64,000 nucleotides of DNA, taken from positions 939,751 through 1,003,750 of the forward strand of contig OZ037773.1 in NCBI GenBank assembly GCA_964035545.1, in the 5' to 3' direction. This stretch comes from Bugula neritina (Eukaryota; Bryozoa; Gymnolaemata; Cheilostomatida; Bugulidae). The notes under the pieces were generated by a model. It was given only the letters and a program-made list of their open reading frames with translations, was not told where the DNA came from and made no database searches. Shown here one piece after another: positions 32,890 to 45,271 of this stretch. How positions within the stretch are numbered: position 1 is the stretch's first letter; every line of letters starts with the position of its first letter. A program made the translations under genes and the position numbers.

Positions 32890-35800
32890 CTACGTTCCAA
32901 CGGTACCGTGGAATTTGCTGCGACTGGTGACTCTTCTGCACGGGTGGTGTCGCCAGTACGGGGGGTCCACCAGTACGGGTGGTCCTCCCCCAGCTGCCTC
33001 TTCCTCATGATTTTGAGGAATTTCCACCTCATCCGGGGCGATGGGCCTGTCGACCGGCTCCACAGGTGGTGGGGCCGGCTCCGACAGGTCTTCTGGTGTC
33101 TTGGCCTCCTCCTCCTGGGGTGGAGGTGGCCGGGGCGGGTCGGGCGGCGCGTCGGCCGCCCCATCCTGATCTTGCAGTGTCTCCTCAATCTCTTTATACG
33201 CCATGCCTCGCCCCCTCATAGGGGGGCGTCTAGCGGGCTCTAAGAAAGGAGGTGCTTGACCTGCTGCATCAGGACTCGCCCAGTGAGGTTTCAGCCGTGC
33301 CTCGTTCTGGACCGACACTTGTCCAGACCGTTCCACTTTATAGGTGTGATTGGCCATCACCTCAATCACGCAGTAGAGACCCACGAACTTCGGCTGCAAC
33401 TTGGCTGCCTGTCCGCGTCGCCGGCGATGAGTGGTCATCCAGACCCAGTCTCCCGCCTTGCAAAAAGGGGGGTCGTCAGAGTCACCACTTCTGACCTGCC
33501 ATTGCAGCTCACGTAGCACCTCGTGAGCCGTTCTCATGCGTTTTACGAGCTTGTCCACGTAATCGTGGACGCTGCTCTCGGGAGCCGGAACATAATAGGT
33601 TACGTGCTCAGGAATCCTGGTTTCTCTACCCAGCATGAGAAAATTAGGGGTCTCCAGTGTACTGGAGTGAGGGTACTACGGTAAGCTCGCATGATCTGCG
33701 GCAGCACCATGTCCCACTCTTCCTGGCTCCTACCGATGAGCAGGCTTCTCAGTGAGTCCCCTAGCATTCGGTTGTTCCGCTCCACAACCCCGTTCCCTTG
33801 CGGGTGATACGGGGTCATCCGACTCTGGTTTACCCCCCACATTTTACAGAGATCGCTCATAAGCTGCAACTGAAACTGGGCGCCTTGATCAGAGTGTATC
33901 TGCTCCGGCAAGCCGAAATAGCAGAATACCTGCTGATCCAAGGCTCTGGCCACTGAGGGGGCCGACGCATCTGGAATAGCCAGTGCATCAGCCCACCGCG
34001 TGAAATGGTCAGTTAGTGCCAGTATCCAGTTATTACCTCTCGCTGTTGTGGGCATGGGGCCTACCAGATCTACAGCGACTACTTGCCACGGGCGACCGGC
34101 ATGGTGGCGACGCCTCCCTGCGGTCTCAGTGGGGCGGCCATGCTTACTAGCTTGGCATACCTTGCACTTCCGTACCCGGAGTCGGACATCCCGGGTCATA
34201 CCGGGCCAAAACCACTGGGGTTGAAGACACCTAGTCACCCGGCTAGCTCTCGCGTGAGCTTGCTTATGGGTGTCCCAGATCAACTCCCGCCTCAGAGCGG
34301 ACGGGCAGACTACCCTCTCTCGCTCACTGCGATTGGTGCCGGCTGCCAACGTTATCGTTAGCAGCCCATCGCTGTCAAACCGGAGGGAGTCCCAGCGGTC
34401 ACAGAAGTACTTAAACTCTGCACTCTTCACTCGCTGTTCGGCCTCACTCGGCCGCCGTCCCTCCTTCATGGCCCGGACTAGGTCAGCTACCACCCCTGGT
34501 AGCGTAGCCTGGAGCCGACACAGCTCCCTGACGTTCCTGAGCAGCATAGGGTTTGCGTGAAGGTTGTTAACAGCTTCATTAGGGGATTCGGACCGGAGTT
34601 GTCCTTCTTCCCAGCTGTATACACCCGCTTTCCCCAACTGTGCTTCAACGTCCGAGCGAGGGGGTCCACCATCCCTGCGCTCAATGTTCTGGCACTGCTT
34701 ACACAGGATAGTTAAGGGCAACCTTTTAGTTCTAGCTGCTATGCTGATGATGCAGTGTTATCATATAAGAAATCAGTCCCAGTAAAATAAAATCTTACCT
34801 AATTGTGCTAAAATCAAAATTTAAAAACTATGTTGTAGATAGCTTTATTCCTCAGCGCGGTTTTTTTTGGAATTTTTAATTTTCCATTTTTTGGCTAAGC
34901 TACAGACGAAAAACTATCCATTTTCTCCTTTTTTTAGCTGAAAAAACATCATGTCAGTCCCAGTAAAATATCTCAGCAGGAAAACATAATATCTGAAAAA
35001 AGAAAACACTGTTGGAATTCTGAGATATTTCTGCAGCGGGGTTTTTGTAATGCTTCTAATAGCTTTTATAGATTTGCTATAAATTAGTGATTTATACGCT
35101 GAAAATGAGATAATTTTGCTTTACTAATAAGCACTGCTCATCACTTCGCGCTTCAGTGAACGCGTAGAGATGAAAAGATATTGGCTTGTCCATTACTAAT
35201 TACAGACCTGCTAACCTACAAGCTAGTGAATAGCTTGGTGTGTAATTCATTCATAGAGTAGCCACAATGGAATGTTGATATATAATGCAGCCCTAATTGA
35301 GCTTGCTGTTTATTGGTCATAATCTAATATCAGGCTAAACATACACAGGCAGGCAACACGCATGCCACCCACAGAACAATATTATAGAAAAAACCTAGAC
35401 TACATTGTGAGCTAAATTTATGATATTCTTAGTAAGGATGCCCTTAACTATCCTGTGTACACCCATCTGCTTGGTGGCGGCTGAGTTCGTCGGCATTACC
35501 GTGTTTCTTACCGGGTCGATGTTCGATCCGATAAGAAAACTCTGCCAGCATTTCCAGCCAGCGCGCTACTTGGCTTGATGGTTCCGCCCGTCAACACAGC
35601 CATATCAAAGACGCATGATCCGTCCGAAGCCGGAATGTGCGCCCATATAAATATGGTCTAAAGTGTTTGACTGCCTTGACTACTGCCAAGAGTTCCCTCC
35701 TGGTTGTACAGTAGTTTTTCTCAGGCGCCGACAGGGCTTTGCTATAGTAAGCCACCACCACCTCGCAACCATCTTGGACTTGCGACAGCACAGCCCCCAC

Positions 35801-37714
35801 ATTATGGTTACTGGCATCAGTATCCAAAATGTACTCCTTCGCAGGGTCAGGATACGCCAAGATGGCCGCTTCCACCAGGCGATCCTTTAGGTGGTCAAAT
35901 GCCTTCTGCTCGGCCTGTGTCCACTGCCATTGCACCCCTTTTGCTGTCAGCGGATTTAACAGCTGTGCAATTCCGGCGAAGTCTGGTATGTACTGACGAT
36001 AGTACCCTACCAGTCCCAGGAATGCCCGCAATTCAGGGAGGTCGACAGGAACAGCCCAGTCCCTCACAGCCCGTACCTTCTTGGGGTCGGTGGCAACCCC
36101 GTGTCGACCAACTACATGGCCCAGGTACTTGACCTCGCGCTGCAGTAATGCACACTTAGAGGGCTTGAGCTTCAGACCAGCAGCTCGAAATCTGTCAAAC
36201 ACCTCCCTGAGTCGACTGACATGTGCGTCGAAGTCGGGGGAGATGACAATGACATCATCGAGATATATGAGCAAGGTCTTCCAGTGCAGCCCACTCAGGA
36301 CCTGCTCCATGAGTCGCTGGAAGGTGGCCGGTGCAGACGTAAGTCCGAATGGCAATACCTTCCATTTCCAGAGCCCATCCCGCGTTATAAACGCGGCTTT
36401 TTCCTGTGCTTCAGGACTCAGGGGCACCTGCCAATACCCGCTTAACAAGTCCAACGTGCTGAAGAACTTGCTACCAGCTAAGGCATCAAGTGATTCATCG
36501 ATCCTAAGAAGAGGGTAAGCGTCCTGGATGGTCACGCTTTTCAGCCTGCGATAATCAACGCAAAACCTCCAGCTCCCATCCTTTTTCCGAACCAGGACGA
36601 CTGGAGAACTCCAGGCCCCATGGCCTGGCTCAATCAGGTCCCGGTTCAGAAGGTCATGCACCTGACAGCTCACTTCTCTCTCCTTCTCAGGACCTAACCG
36701 GCGAGTCGGCTGCCGGATGGGCGCCGTCCCCGATGCCAGGGGTATCTCATGACAGACAGTCTTAGTCAGACCCATGTCATGGTCGCCGCAACTAAACACG
36801 TCCTTGTACTCAGAGAGTAGCCGCGCCATCACCAGGCGTTCTCGCTTGCTCTCACAGCCATCACAGGCATCCTCGTACAACTCCGCTACATGTTCAGGCA
36901 CCGGCCCCCCGCCGTCTCTAGTGGGTACCCCACGGGGTTCGTCCGCCATCTCCAGCGCGGGCCCTACATCCTCCTTCTGTATGGAGTGGAACTTCTCCAC
37001 TAGAGACCCAGCCGGCAATTCTACCGGCTCCGTGAAAGGATTTACGCACTGGACCAGGAACTCCCCCCGCTCATCCAGCCTATTCAGACTGTTAGCGAGC
37101 TGGACGCCCCCCAGTGCACCTTCCACCGCTCCCAACTCGGAGATTTCCCTACAGTTCACTCTGCAGCAAACTGTAGCCCGGGAGCGCCCAGGTACAGTAC
37201 ATCGCTGTACCACCTGCACTCCCCCCACTAAGGGTCGGCCAAATCGGTCGACACAGGCCAGCTCACGCCCGGCCATCACCACCGCCGACTTGCTAAAGTC
37301 GATGTAGCACCCGTGTCGCTTCAGAAATGGCATGCCCAAGATGGCGTCCTTCTTGAGTTGACTGACGATGAAGGTCTCACTGATCGTCTGATCATGGATT
37401 CTACCAGTCAACTGGATTACTCCATAGAATGGAATACACGACCCGTCCGCCAACGTGCCGTGTTCCCCTTCATATGGTTCTAGACTAGCCCTGTCCCTGG
37501 CACTGAGAGTGTCTAATAGACGCCGACTCAGTAGGACTGATGCTCGTGTGGGCAACCGAGGAAAATCCCTGTTTTGCTCCCACTCGTCGTTCACTCCCTC
37601 ATCAACCAAACCTTCAAAGCAGTTTTTGAGTGCCCAAGCCGGAGGTTTTGGTGGGCTTCGCAGCCTACTAACTCTCCTTGGGGCTTGCCACTCTGGCGAA
37701 GGCGGCCTCCGCAC
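32890..37714 (-). pseudogene. Gypsy element D pol, split by a MITE
   Basis: The 707-codon frame at 35591-37714 covers protease, RT and RNase [56 protein letters not shown], ending LIWLC at a TGA that replaces an Arg or Lys codon. The protease has lost its catalytic Asp-Thr-Gly stretch: sequence jumps from RLPTRAS to VLLSRRLLD. After a 756-bp insertion (34702-35457), integrase resumes at 33600-34721 (CKVCQASKHGR, VAVDLVGPMP, HSDQGAQF, YHPQGNGVVERNNRM). The C-terminal part at 32890-33636 has KFVGLYCVIEVM and a long Pro/Glu tail. It is long and little decayed, but dead. Confidence 0.9.
34702..35457. mobile_element. MITE with TA target duplication inside element D pol
   Basis: Terminal inverted repeats begin CACAGGATAGTTAAGGGCA at 34702 and end with the reverse complement at 35457, with one mismatch in about 22. 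TA lies on both sides (34700-34701 and 35458-35459). The element has no transposase frame. The TA target fits a Tc1/mariner-type non-autonomous element. It interrupts pol between RNase H and integrase. Confidence 0.8.
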
Positions 37715-37829
37715 CCGGTGGGGTTTTGGCTTTGGCCTCTGCCTTGGGGGGTTAAACTGGGGCCCACGGTCGGCGGAAGTTACCGTGGGCCATTGCTGTT
37801 TAACTGCCTTCCACTACCGCGGGGGCAAC

Positions 37830-38652
37830 TTCAAATGAAGTGTCCACCACTACCACAGCCCCAGCATACGGGGCGGCGCCTGTCGTCGACAGCTACCGAC
37901 GACCTTCTGGGTCGCTAGGCTGTCGACTGCTGGCGCAGTTGCCTGATCTCGGCTAGCAGTTCTCGAACCAAGCTTGTGGTCAAGCTAGTCGGCTCGTCGG
38001 CTGCTGCCGAGGCGACATGTACAGCTGTCTTCGCCGGCGACGTCGACACGTCGTCGTCTGCTCCGACCTGCTGTATTGTCGCCCCAGGTCGGCACGCACT
38101 GTTGGCTTGGAAATAGGCATTCCCAAGCCTTAGAGCTCTTTCCATAGTCTCAACCTCGGCCACCAGCAGATGCTGTTTCAGCCCGAGGTTGTTAATAGAC
38201 TGGAGGAATGCATCCAGTGCTAAGCTCTGTCGACTATCAGCAGGCAAGTCGTCGTAGGCGACTTGTGCCAGTCATTCGACTACGGTAGCATGCTCTCGCA
38301 GGTTGGTCTTAGGATTTCTCCTAAGCCCCTGGAGTTGCACGCGAGCATCTCGAGCGGTTAATATAAACCGGGCTCGTAATGCTTCAAATATGTCACCGAC
38401 ATTCCGGCTTATCCCATAGGGTTTAGCCGGCCCTGTCAGACATAACAGCAGCTGGATCAGAGTAACCCTATTCGGCCATCTGCAGATAGCCGCCACATCA
38501 CTAAACTCAGTGATGAATTGCTCCACATCTTCTTCCCCTGAGAAGATGGGAGCCCGCAAGTGATACCTGTCCATAGGCAGCGCTGGGCCGCCTATGTGAT
38601 CCTCCTCTACTGCTGCCGGTTCCTGTCCGGGCGTGTCGTCCTCGTCGGCCAT
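37830..38652 (-). pseudogene. Gypsy element D gag
   Basis: It starts MADEDDTPGQEPAAVEEDH at 38652. The capsid motif YHLRAPIFSGEEDVEQFI, then RNPKTNLREHATVVE, ends at a TGA (38269-38271) and continues in the same frame with LAQVAYDDLPADSRQ. The C-terminal part carries a CCHC knuckle CWGCGSGGHF...SC near 37850, with one stop inside it. The order gag, knuckle, protease is normal for Ty3/gypsy. The stops look like C-to-T changes (CGA to TGA). Confidence 0.85.
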
Positions 38653-38694
38653 CTTCTTTCTACTCCCTGGCTAGGAGCATTTGTATTAAGTGGG

Positions 38695-38712
38695 ATCCCA
38701 CCGCTGCCACCA
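38695..38712 (-). other. Primer-binding site of element D, tRNA-Leu type
   Basis: ATCCCACCGCTGCCACCA, one base inside the LTR at 38714. Identical to the element B site. Confidence 0.85.
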
Positions 38713-38713
38713 C

Positions 38714-39371
38714 TGTAGTGAATTTCGCAGTTCACTATATTTTGTGGGTCGACTTAAACAAAGCTACTACACCAGGTTATTTACGTTATAATAAGTTTAT
38801 TATTTACAAGATACAAAAATTGAACTACTGCTAACATGAATTGAACGATTACATAATAAATGAGCCTTTATGCACAACTACTCTAAGCGAAGTCCCAAGC
38901 TGCTCTCTACTCAGCGCTCAGCGCTCAGCTACTCAGCGCTCTTCCACTACGAGTAGCTAGCTCCACCTGCTATCAATTAGCATGTCAGTCCTGATTGGCT
39001 AGCGTTAGTGGTGCCACTGTCGACTGTAAGATACTGTCGGATAACAGTCGACGCCGAGTTGTTCCTGTCGATGCTAATTAACTCCATAACCATAAGCATA
39101 ACGCTAGCATTTTCTACTGAGCACACTAACTGTCAGTGCAAACCATCTACACCTCCTATTGAGCTAATTGGCTATTCTGCGTACGGTTGTTGATTCTATT
39201 GAACTAGTCTTGCCTTGTTTAACTGCGTGCATTAGTAGCTAGCAATAATTGTCCAGCCGAGTATAAGAGAGATTGTACGCATTCCAATTGTCAGCTATTA
39301 TGCCAAGCGTATAGAGAGTAAGCCACGAGGAGTTATCCTTTCCATAATAACATAAACTAAAATCCCTTACA
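38714..39371 (-). mobile_element. 5' LTR of element D
   Basis: Runs TGTAGTGAAT to CCCTTACA, about 658 bp, next to the primer site. A CTCAGCG tandem run lies at about 38911-38942. The outer 172 bp recur identically at 31385-31556. Confidence 0.65.
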
Positions 39372-40056
39372 CTAGGATAATCTTTATTTTGGTTCGGTTA
39401 ATTTCTTGTCACCAGGTAGTTCCTGTGGGCCTCCTCGCCCCGTGGCACCAAATATCTACTACTACTGCCCAAGACTGCTTTGAGCGGCAGAAGGCATTGC
39501 TTATATACACAGAGTGGATCGCGATTGAATGACGCAGATTCCGGTAGTGTCATCCGTAGTTACTCGTCGGGCACCGCATAAACATGCGGCAAGGGTTTGC
39601 AAAGTTGTCGTCCTTGACGTTTGGTTTCAACATAATCTATAGTCATGTTTAGCAGGCGGTACTGGGAGGTATACTTCTTTTAACCATTACAATATCTGTC
39701 TTTGGCAAAAACAATTGTTAATTTAGCAGGGTTATGGATTTCATTGAATAAATTTTAATTTTACCTTTTCTTGAATAATAGTGTTCATAACAACATGCAG
39801 GCACGCTAGAAAGCTCCTCCTAGAGAATGTGACTTGACATTTCAATCTCTTAAATACTTTTATTCCATCTATTTATGTATTTTAATCCATTGGCTTTATA
39901 GCTTTTACACACAGTTCTCATACATATATATATATAGTATGTTTTTATTCTTGTTACATTACATCTTTAACATTTTATCTGAAGATTGTGTACATTCAAT
40001 GCACATGAAACTAGTAGTAATAAAGTGTTTTAAATCAAATTTTATCGTTCATTACT

Positions 40057-40097
<41 letters not shown>

Positions 40098-40129
40098 CTC
40101 AATATTATAAGGAAAATAATTAATAATAA
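39372..40129. other. Mixed fragments
   Basis: 39372-39404 matches 798-835 (edge of the GIY-YIG fragment). 39404-39540 matches the gag 5' region at 40568-40680. The rest is AT-rich with a short TATATA tract at 39925-39938 and (TA)n at 40064-40094. Confidence 0.5.
40064..40094. repeat. (TA)n microsatellite
   Basis: A pure TA run of about 30 bases, just outside the second GIY-YIG fragment. Confidence 0.9.
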
Positions 40130-40384
40130 TTAGGCTTTCCTTAATATTTTCCAACTTTTATTGTGTTTAATGTTTTTGTTAGTTAGTTGCCAAATGTATT
40201 TGCTAAGTTCTGTTTGATTAATTGCTTTTTCCTTGTTTTTAAAGGATGAGTTGTGGTTTGCGTATTTTAGTTTGAACGGTCCATCACTCAAGCCAATGTA
40301 TGTTGCAGGCTCGCTTTCGGTAGTTTCTACAGTTGCTTGGTATATTACTCTGCTCTCTTGACAGTTTCCTTTTTCTGTGGACAA
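40130..40384 (-). pseudogene. GIY-YIG retroelement fragment, second copy
   Basis: It encodes CQESRVIYQATVETTESEPA, then TYIGLSDGPFKLKYANHNSS and SKYIWQLTNKN, the same domain as at 785-1282 with few changes. It is truncated at its N-terminus, where it joins gypsy gag sequence at 40395. Confidence 0.55.
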
Positions 40385-40394
40385 CTTTCTTTTT

Positions 40395-40662
40395 CTCAGG
40401 TCCTAACCCGCAAAGGGTTTGGCCTGATCTGCCAAAGCCAGCTGCAATTTCAGCAGGGCAATTGAGCAGGTGGCCATTGAGTAACGGCTATCACATCTCT
40501 GAACTATTGAATGAATTGTTCTATGCCCTCATTGCCAGTGAAGACAGGGGCCTTCAGACGATAGCTGTCACCAGGTAGTTTCCTGTGGGCCTCCTCACCC
40601 CGTGGCACCAAATATCTACTACTACTGCCCAAGACTGCTTTGGGTGGCAGAAGGCATTGTTT
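40395..40662 (-). pseudogene. Gypsy gag N-terminal remnant
   Basis: On the minus strand LPGDSYRLKAPVFTGNEGIE, then QFIQ, a stop, and FRDVIAVTQWPP, matching the gag start of element A (CLKAPTFTGSEDVEQFI...AQWPHRVALIQL). The family differs from A to D in detail. The part near 40568-40662 is repeated at 39404-39510. Confidence 0.6.
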
Positions 40663-40665
40663 ATA

Positions 40666-40829
40666 CACTGCGTTTCCATGACTGCGCATAATGCGAATGA
40701 ATGCTTCGTACGGATTATTTGTGGTTTGTGGTTTGCATTAACTTATAGTTGCGGTTTCATTCGATGTAACTGTTTCCATTAGCCGAATGAAAAAATCCAT
40801 TCGCATAATGCGATAATGGAAACGCAGTG
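40666..40829. mobile_element. Short MITE (164 bp) with long terminal inverted repeats
   Basis: CACTGCGTTTCCAT at the left pairs with ATGGAAACGCAGTG at the right, and the pairing continues through CGCATAATGCGAATG, about 38 bp in all. ATA flanks both sides (40663-40665 and 40830-40832). The paralogous empty site TTATATACACAG is at 39501-39512. The 3-bp duplication suggests a PIF/Harbinger-like origin. Confidence 0.75.
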
Positions 40830-40832
40830 ATA

Positions 40833-41231
40833 TACACAGAGTGGATCCTGATTGAATGACGCAGATTTTATTTTGAGTAAAGGCAGTGAGCATTGAGTTT
40901 TTTATTAGTACAATAAGTAGTCGTCTGTAAAGGTATTGTGAGTGGTTCTTATAGTAACATTGTTGACGTGGTAGTAGAAATAAAAGCTTTGAGGTTCAAG
41001 AAATGGAAAGAAGCAGAAGTCCAACCTGCTATGCATGAAGAAGTGCAGAGGCTGAATACTGCAGGTGAATTTATTCAAGAATAGTTTACAAACAGTTGCC
41101 TCAACTAAAATATCATTAAAATGAAAAGAGATAATCATCAACTTCATACTTTTAGTAAGACGAATGCATAAAATTATTGCCATTTCAAAGAGATTTGCGC
41201 TTGAATCATTCTGTGCATGTGTGTATATTTA
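40833..41231. other. Spacer, nothing recognised
   Basis: No gene or repeat end supported. Confidence 0.4.
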
Positions 41232-41302
41232 TGTGGTGTACTGGTTAGCATTTGCTTGGGAAACGGGGGTCTTGGGTTCCAACTTTAGCGAGGGTGGAGA
41301 GT
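41232..41302 (+). repeat. tRNA-derived SINE head (remnant)
   Basis: GTGGTGTACTGGTTAGCAT resembles the 5' part of tRNA-derived SINEs with the A box (TGGTTAGC). CTTGGGTTCCAAC about 35 bases later resembles the B box (GGTTCGANTCC) with mismatches. The anticodon arm is not convincing, so I call a SINE or tRNA pseudogene rather than a tRNA gene. Confidence 0.4.
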
Positions 41303-41559
41303 GGGTTTCAAAAATTTTGTAACTTTGCTACATCTTGTTAACGAACTAATTTATCTGCATACAATGTATAACTTAGTTTGACTTTTCTTCATCTTCAATT
41401 ACACAACTTGTATTTGTTTTGCTTCCTGTCACTTTTTGTTGGGTTTTGATGAACTTTTTTATTCTTCTTCAGATTGATTGTTCTGTATAAATAATTTAGT
41501 TTTGTTTTGATAAAAAGCTCAACAACAGTTTAACGAAGTATATATATTGTAGTAAACTG

Positions 41560-41747
41560 TGTGGGTTTTGAATGCAACTAGCGCCTACATGCTCTAGAGA
41601 GAATAAGCCAAGTACTTGAATACGAATGAAAGTTAAACTTTATTTGCATCAGATACAGCTTATGTGGTCCTACTACCAGCGAGCTCCAGTAGTAGTCTGA
41701 ATCTACACTGGAAACTCGCCTGCTTTTATACACAAGAATTCACATCT
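41560..41747 (-). mobile_element. LTR-like fragment related to element H
   Basis: Shares CTGAATCTACACTG, then GCTTTTATACACAA and ATTCACA, with 27061-27188 and 59869-59996. It also has a reversed AATAAA. No coding part is attached. Confidence 0.35.
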
Positions 41748-42197
41748 AGAATGTTCCAACAGACAAAAGAAAGTTAAGCTTGACAGTAACAAAAGAAAAA
41801 TAGACAAAGGAGAATGAATCATTCAATAGGCCAAGAATTTAGCTATAATAACAACCTATTGAAGGCATTCATAAAAGCTACACAAATTTCCAGTATCAGT
41901 ATTAATGCAAAACGATAAAATAGCAAAAAGGGAAAATAACTCTGGAAATGCGTATTTAATGAAAATTACATTATACTGAAAGCTTTAACAACAATCACAA
42001 TAATAGGGCATTAGAAAGCTAGCCCAACTTAGCTACAATTACAGCATTCAAAATATACGCAACAGTAATTATAATACTGACACACGCAGTTACTTGAGAA
42101 CAGTAGAGGATGAGAATCTATCACAATATTAGTACCAAACACACTTACTGCATTAACTTCTAACAACTGTTAATCTGTTTATGTATTTGTACAAATC
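41748..42197. other. AT-rich spacer left of duplication copy 2
   Basis: Nothing recognised. Confidence 0.4.
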
Positions 42198-42219
42198 ATT
42201 AATTATTATTATTTTAATG

Positions 42220-43643
42220 ACAGCAATTTTAGTTGCTGTGATTTTTGCTCTTTTCAATATGCTATATTGTTCAGAAGGTCGCTCCTTAGATATTGTTGGA
42301 AACCATGTTTAATATGGATTTCAGTGATCAATTGTATGATTTCAACTTTAAGTTTGGGAAGTACGTTTCATGAGTTTCAAATAAAAGTATATGCATCAAG
42401 GTATGCATAAAACTGTTACCAATTTATTGATCATTTTTTTGATACAGAGTGTAAAATGATATTGTAGTCATTTTGAACAATACATGCAATGAAACAGGAA
42501 AAAAACATGAAGCAAATCACAATCTTAAAAAACAAATAGTTTCAATAGCGAAATAATCTACAGAGTAAAAACTTCAAATTCCAAATGCATTTTTTGGTAT
42601 AAAGAAATTTGGCAGTTAGGGGAGAGAACGTCAACACACCCAATATCTATTTTGTTTCTTCAGTGAAAATGAGTGAGATTTTATCAACAGCTAATGGATC
42701 TGTAAAAAGACGGTGAAACCCTCATCTCATTCTTTTGGGGTCTCCTGTATTCTCATTATTTAGGAGTTTGTTTTCTGCAAATGACAATAATGTTATTTTA
42801 AACTAACGTAACACACAGACCAATCAGAAACAATTGCTTAATGATACATTTTGTGCACAGGCTCCATAAAAAAGTTTGCCAAGAGAAATAGTTGCATTGA
42901 ATGAAACTCCAACTATAAATTAATGCAAACCACAAATAATCCTAAAGGCGATCATTCACATAATGAGCAGTCATGAAAATGCAGTGTAGAGTTGAGCTGG
43001 TTGAAAAGTTTGAAGCCTAATGTTACATGGTTACATTTGAATGGAGCCAACTGTACCAGTGAGAACAATACTGTTAAAAAGTTGATAAACGCAAATTTAA
43101 TTAACTAAAGATCATGATAATTTCAGTAAATAGTTTGACTGTAATATCAATTGGTTTTATTTCAAATCAATTACAAACATTGCACATAAAAATAGAAGTG
43201 ACCGAACTTAAAAGTTGCTATCAAAACTGGAGGAATACTTATGAAGAAGTTCAGTAGATATTGATAATGAGGATACTGAAATGAGATCAATGAGACAATG
43301 AAAGCTTGACAATCCGAAACTAAATGAGACAAAATAGGTTGGATTAAGGCCACACTAAAAAGATTTTCCAATTTTAAAATTATGCCACTTGATCGAAATG
43401 AGTGAAACTCAAGTGACCAATCACATTTGCCCAATTGCTGTGGTATAGATATTAATACATGTTTGAGCCTCGTTCACCTGTCTCAGTGATGCACCATTAA
43501 TTTTTTGGACGATTAGGACAAAACTCAAAGGCAGGCTAGTTGAACAGTATAAGCCAACTAGATGATCTATGATGGTAGGTAATTGAATATTGTTTGTTTT
43601 CAACAGTTCGCCATCCTTCTATTGTTGCTGAGGTGTTATATAT
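42220..43643. other. AT-rich duplicated spacer, nothing recognised
   Basis: Copy of 8291-9690 with scattered substitutions and small indels. Confidence 0.5.
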
Positions 43644-44104
43644 TGTGGTGATTTATGATGTATCGGAAAGGCAACTCTTGTAATTAGTCTGCTACTCTGA
43701 TGTGCATTGTCTAGAATACGATAAGCTACACTTGGCCTAGTACTGCCTACATTGTTACGCTACCTCTCGGAACAATGAATGGGATCAACCAATTAGAAAG
43801 GAACTAATGATCATACTATCATACGATCAATAGCAACTTGAATCAGTAGCTGCAGTTAATGCTTTGGGATAGAGGTAATGGTGTAAGATCACTAGCAGCG
43901 TGCATGAGCAGTTGGATAGTAGCGCTTGGTCAGTTAGGTTGCATGCTTAGTATTTGCCACGTTATGTACTTCTTCACAGTTATTTACTGTATTTCACTCA
44001 TGTATAATTCGTATTGAAAAGACGCTATCAATACTTTCCGTCGGCAGTTATCAGCTTTAGTCTTAAATACCCGCAAAATTAGTAAATAGCAAAAATTTAG
44101 AACA
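43644..44104 (+). mobile_element. 5' LTR of gypsy element C, copy 2 (complete)
   Basis: Begins TGTGGTGATTTATG, ends TTTAGAACA, 461 bp. The first 150 bases recur at 47682-47830 as the 3' LTR. TGGTGGCA follows one base later as the start of a degenerate tRNA-Leu primer site. Confidence 0.7.
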
Positions 44105-44127
44105 ATGGTGGCACGATAGAAACTTTT

Positions 44128-45262
44128 GAAGGCTAATGCACCTGGTCAAAGAGTAAGAGTATAACCAGTGACGATGAAGGAAACATCATCTGTCTAGAGC
44201 AGATCAAACCGGCAGCTGTAGAGGATGTCATAGGTGGCCAGCGCCGTCTATGACCAGGTATCATTTGCAGGCTCCTACCGTCTGCGGAGAAGATGTGGAG
44301 CAGTTTATTGCTGAGTTTAGCAATGTGGCAGCCAGCTGCGGTCAAGCCTGACGGGATCGGCCAGAATGGCGACAACATCTTTGAGAGCCTGATTTGGTCT
44401 CACCACTTGAGATGAGCGTGTACAAATCCAAGGGCTTAGGAGAGATTTCAAGACTCCCTTGCATGAGCACGCAACCAAAGTGGAACAGCTGGCGCAGAAG
44501 CTTGCCGGCAGAAGGTCGGAAGAGTTCAGCACTAGAGGCGTTCTCCAGTCGGTCAACATCGGCTTGAAAAGGCACGTGCTGGTAGCCAAAGTTGATATGA
44601 TGAAATAAGCGTTTCGGCTTGGGAATGCCTATTTCCAAGCCCCCAGTGCATGCCGCACTAGTGTGAGTGCGCGGCAGGTAAACATCACCGATGGGTTATC
44701 GCCACCGTCAGCTGCTGCGGCAGCCCACGTAGCCACCACAGCAGCTGGAAAAACCGGCTTAACCGCGAGAGTGGTCGGAGAGCTGTTGGCTAAAATTTGT
44801 CGCTGGCTTCAACAACAGTCAGTTGAGCAGCCGGCTATGCCACCGACAGCTGCCGCCGGCAGACGCGCCCTTGTTTGTTGGGGTTGTGGTAGTAGAAGAC
44901 ATTTTTTGACCAGCTGTTTCCACGGTGGAAGAAAGCAGTTAAACCTAGATGGCCCACCCTAGATTCCGGCAACCGTGGGCGTCAAGTTAACTCTTTGGGA
45001 CCAAGGCCAAGGCCCAAACCCTACAGGGTGAGGAAGCGGCCTTCAGGGGAATGGCAAGCCCCAAGGAGTCAGCAGACTGCAAGGTTTGCCGAAACCTCCA
45101 GCTTTGTCACTCAAAAGTTGCTTTGAGGGATTGCAGGAGGAAGAAGTATACGAGAAGTGGGAGCAGGAACGAGATTTCACTCGGCCTGCCACAAGACCTC
45201 GGAAACCCCCTCGCGATCGTAAAATGCAGGTGCATCCCAAACTCCATGCACATGAAGTGTAG
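44128..45262 (+). pseudogene. Gypsy element C gag, copy 2
   Basis: Same features and mostly the same lesions as 10105-11240. The CCHC knuckle CWGCGSRRHFLTSC is at 44876-44917. Substitutions relative to copy 1 are scattered without frame preservation, as expected for a dead gene drifting after duplication. Confidence 0.7.
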
Positions 45263-45271
45263 CCTCCAGAG

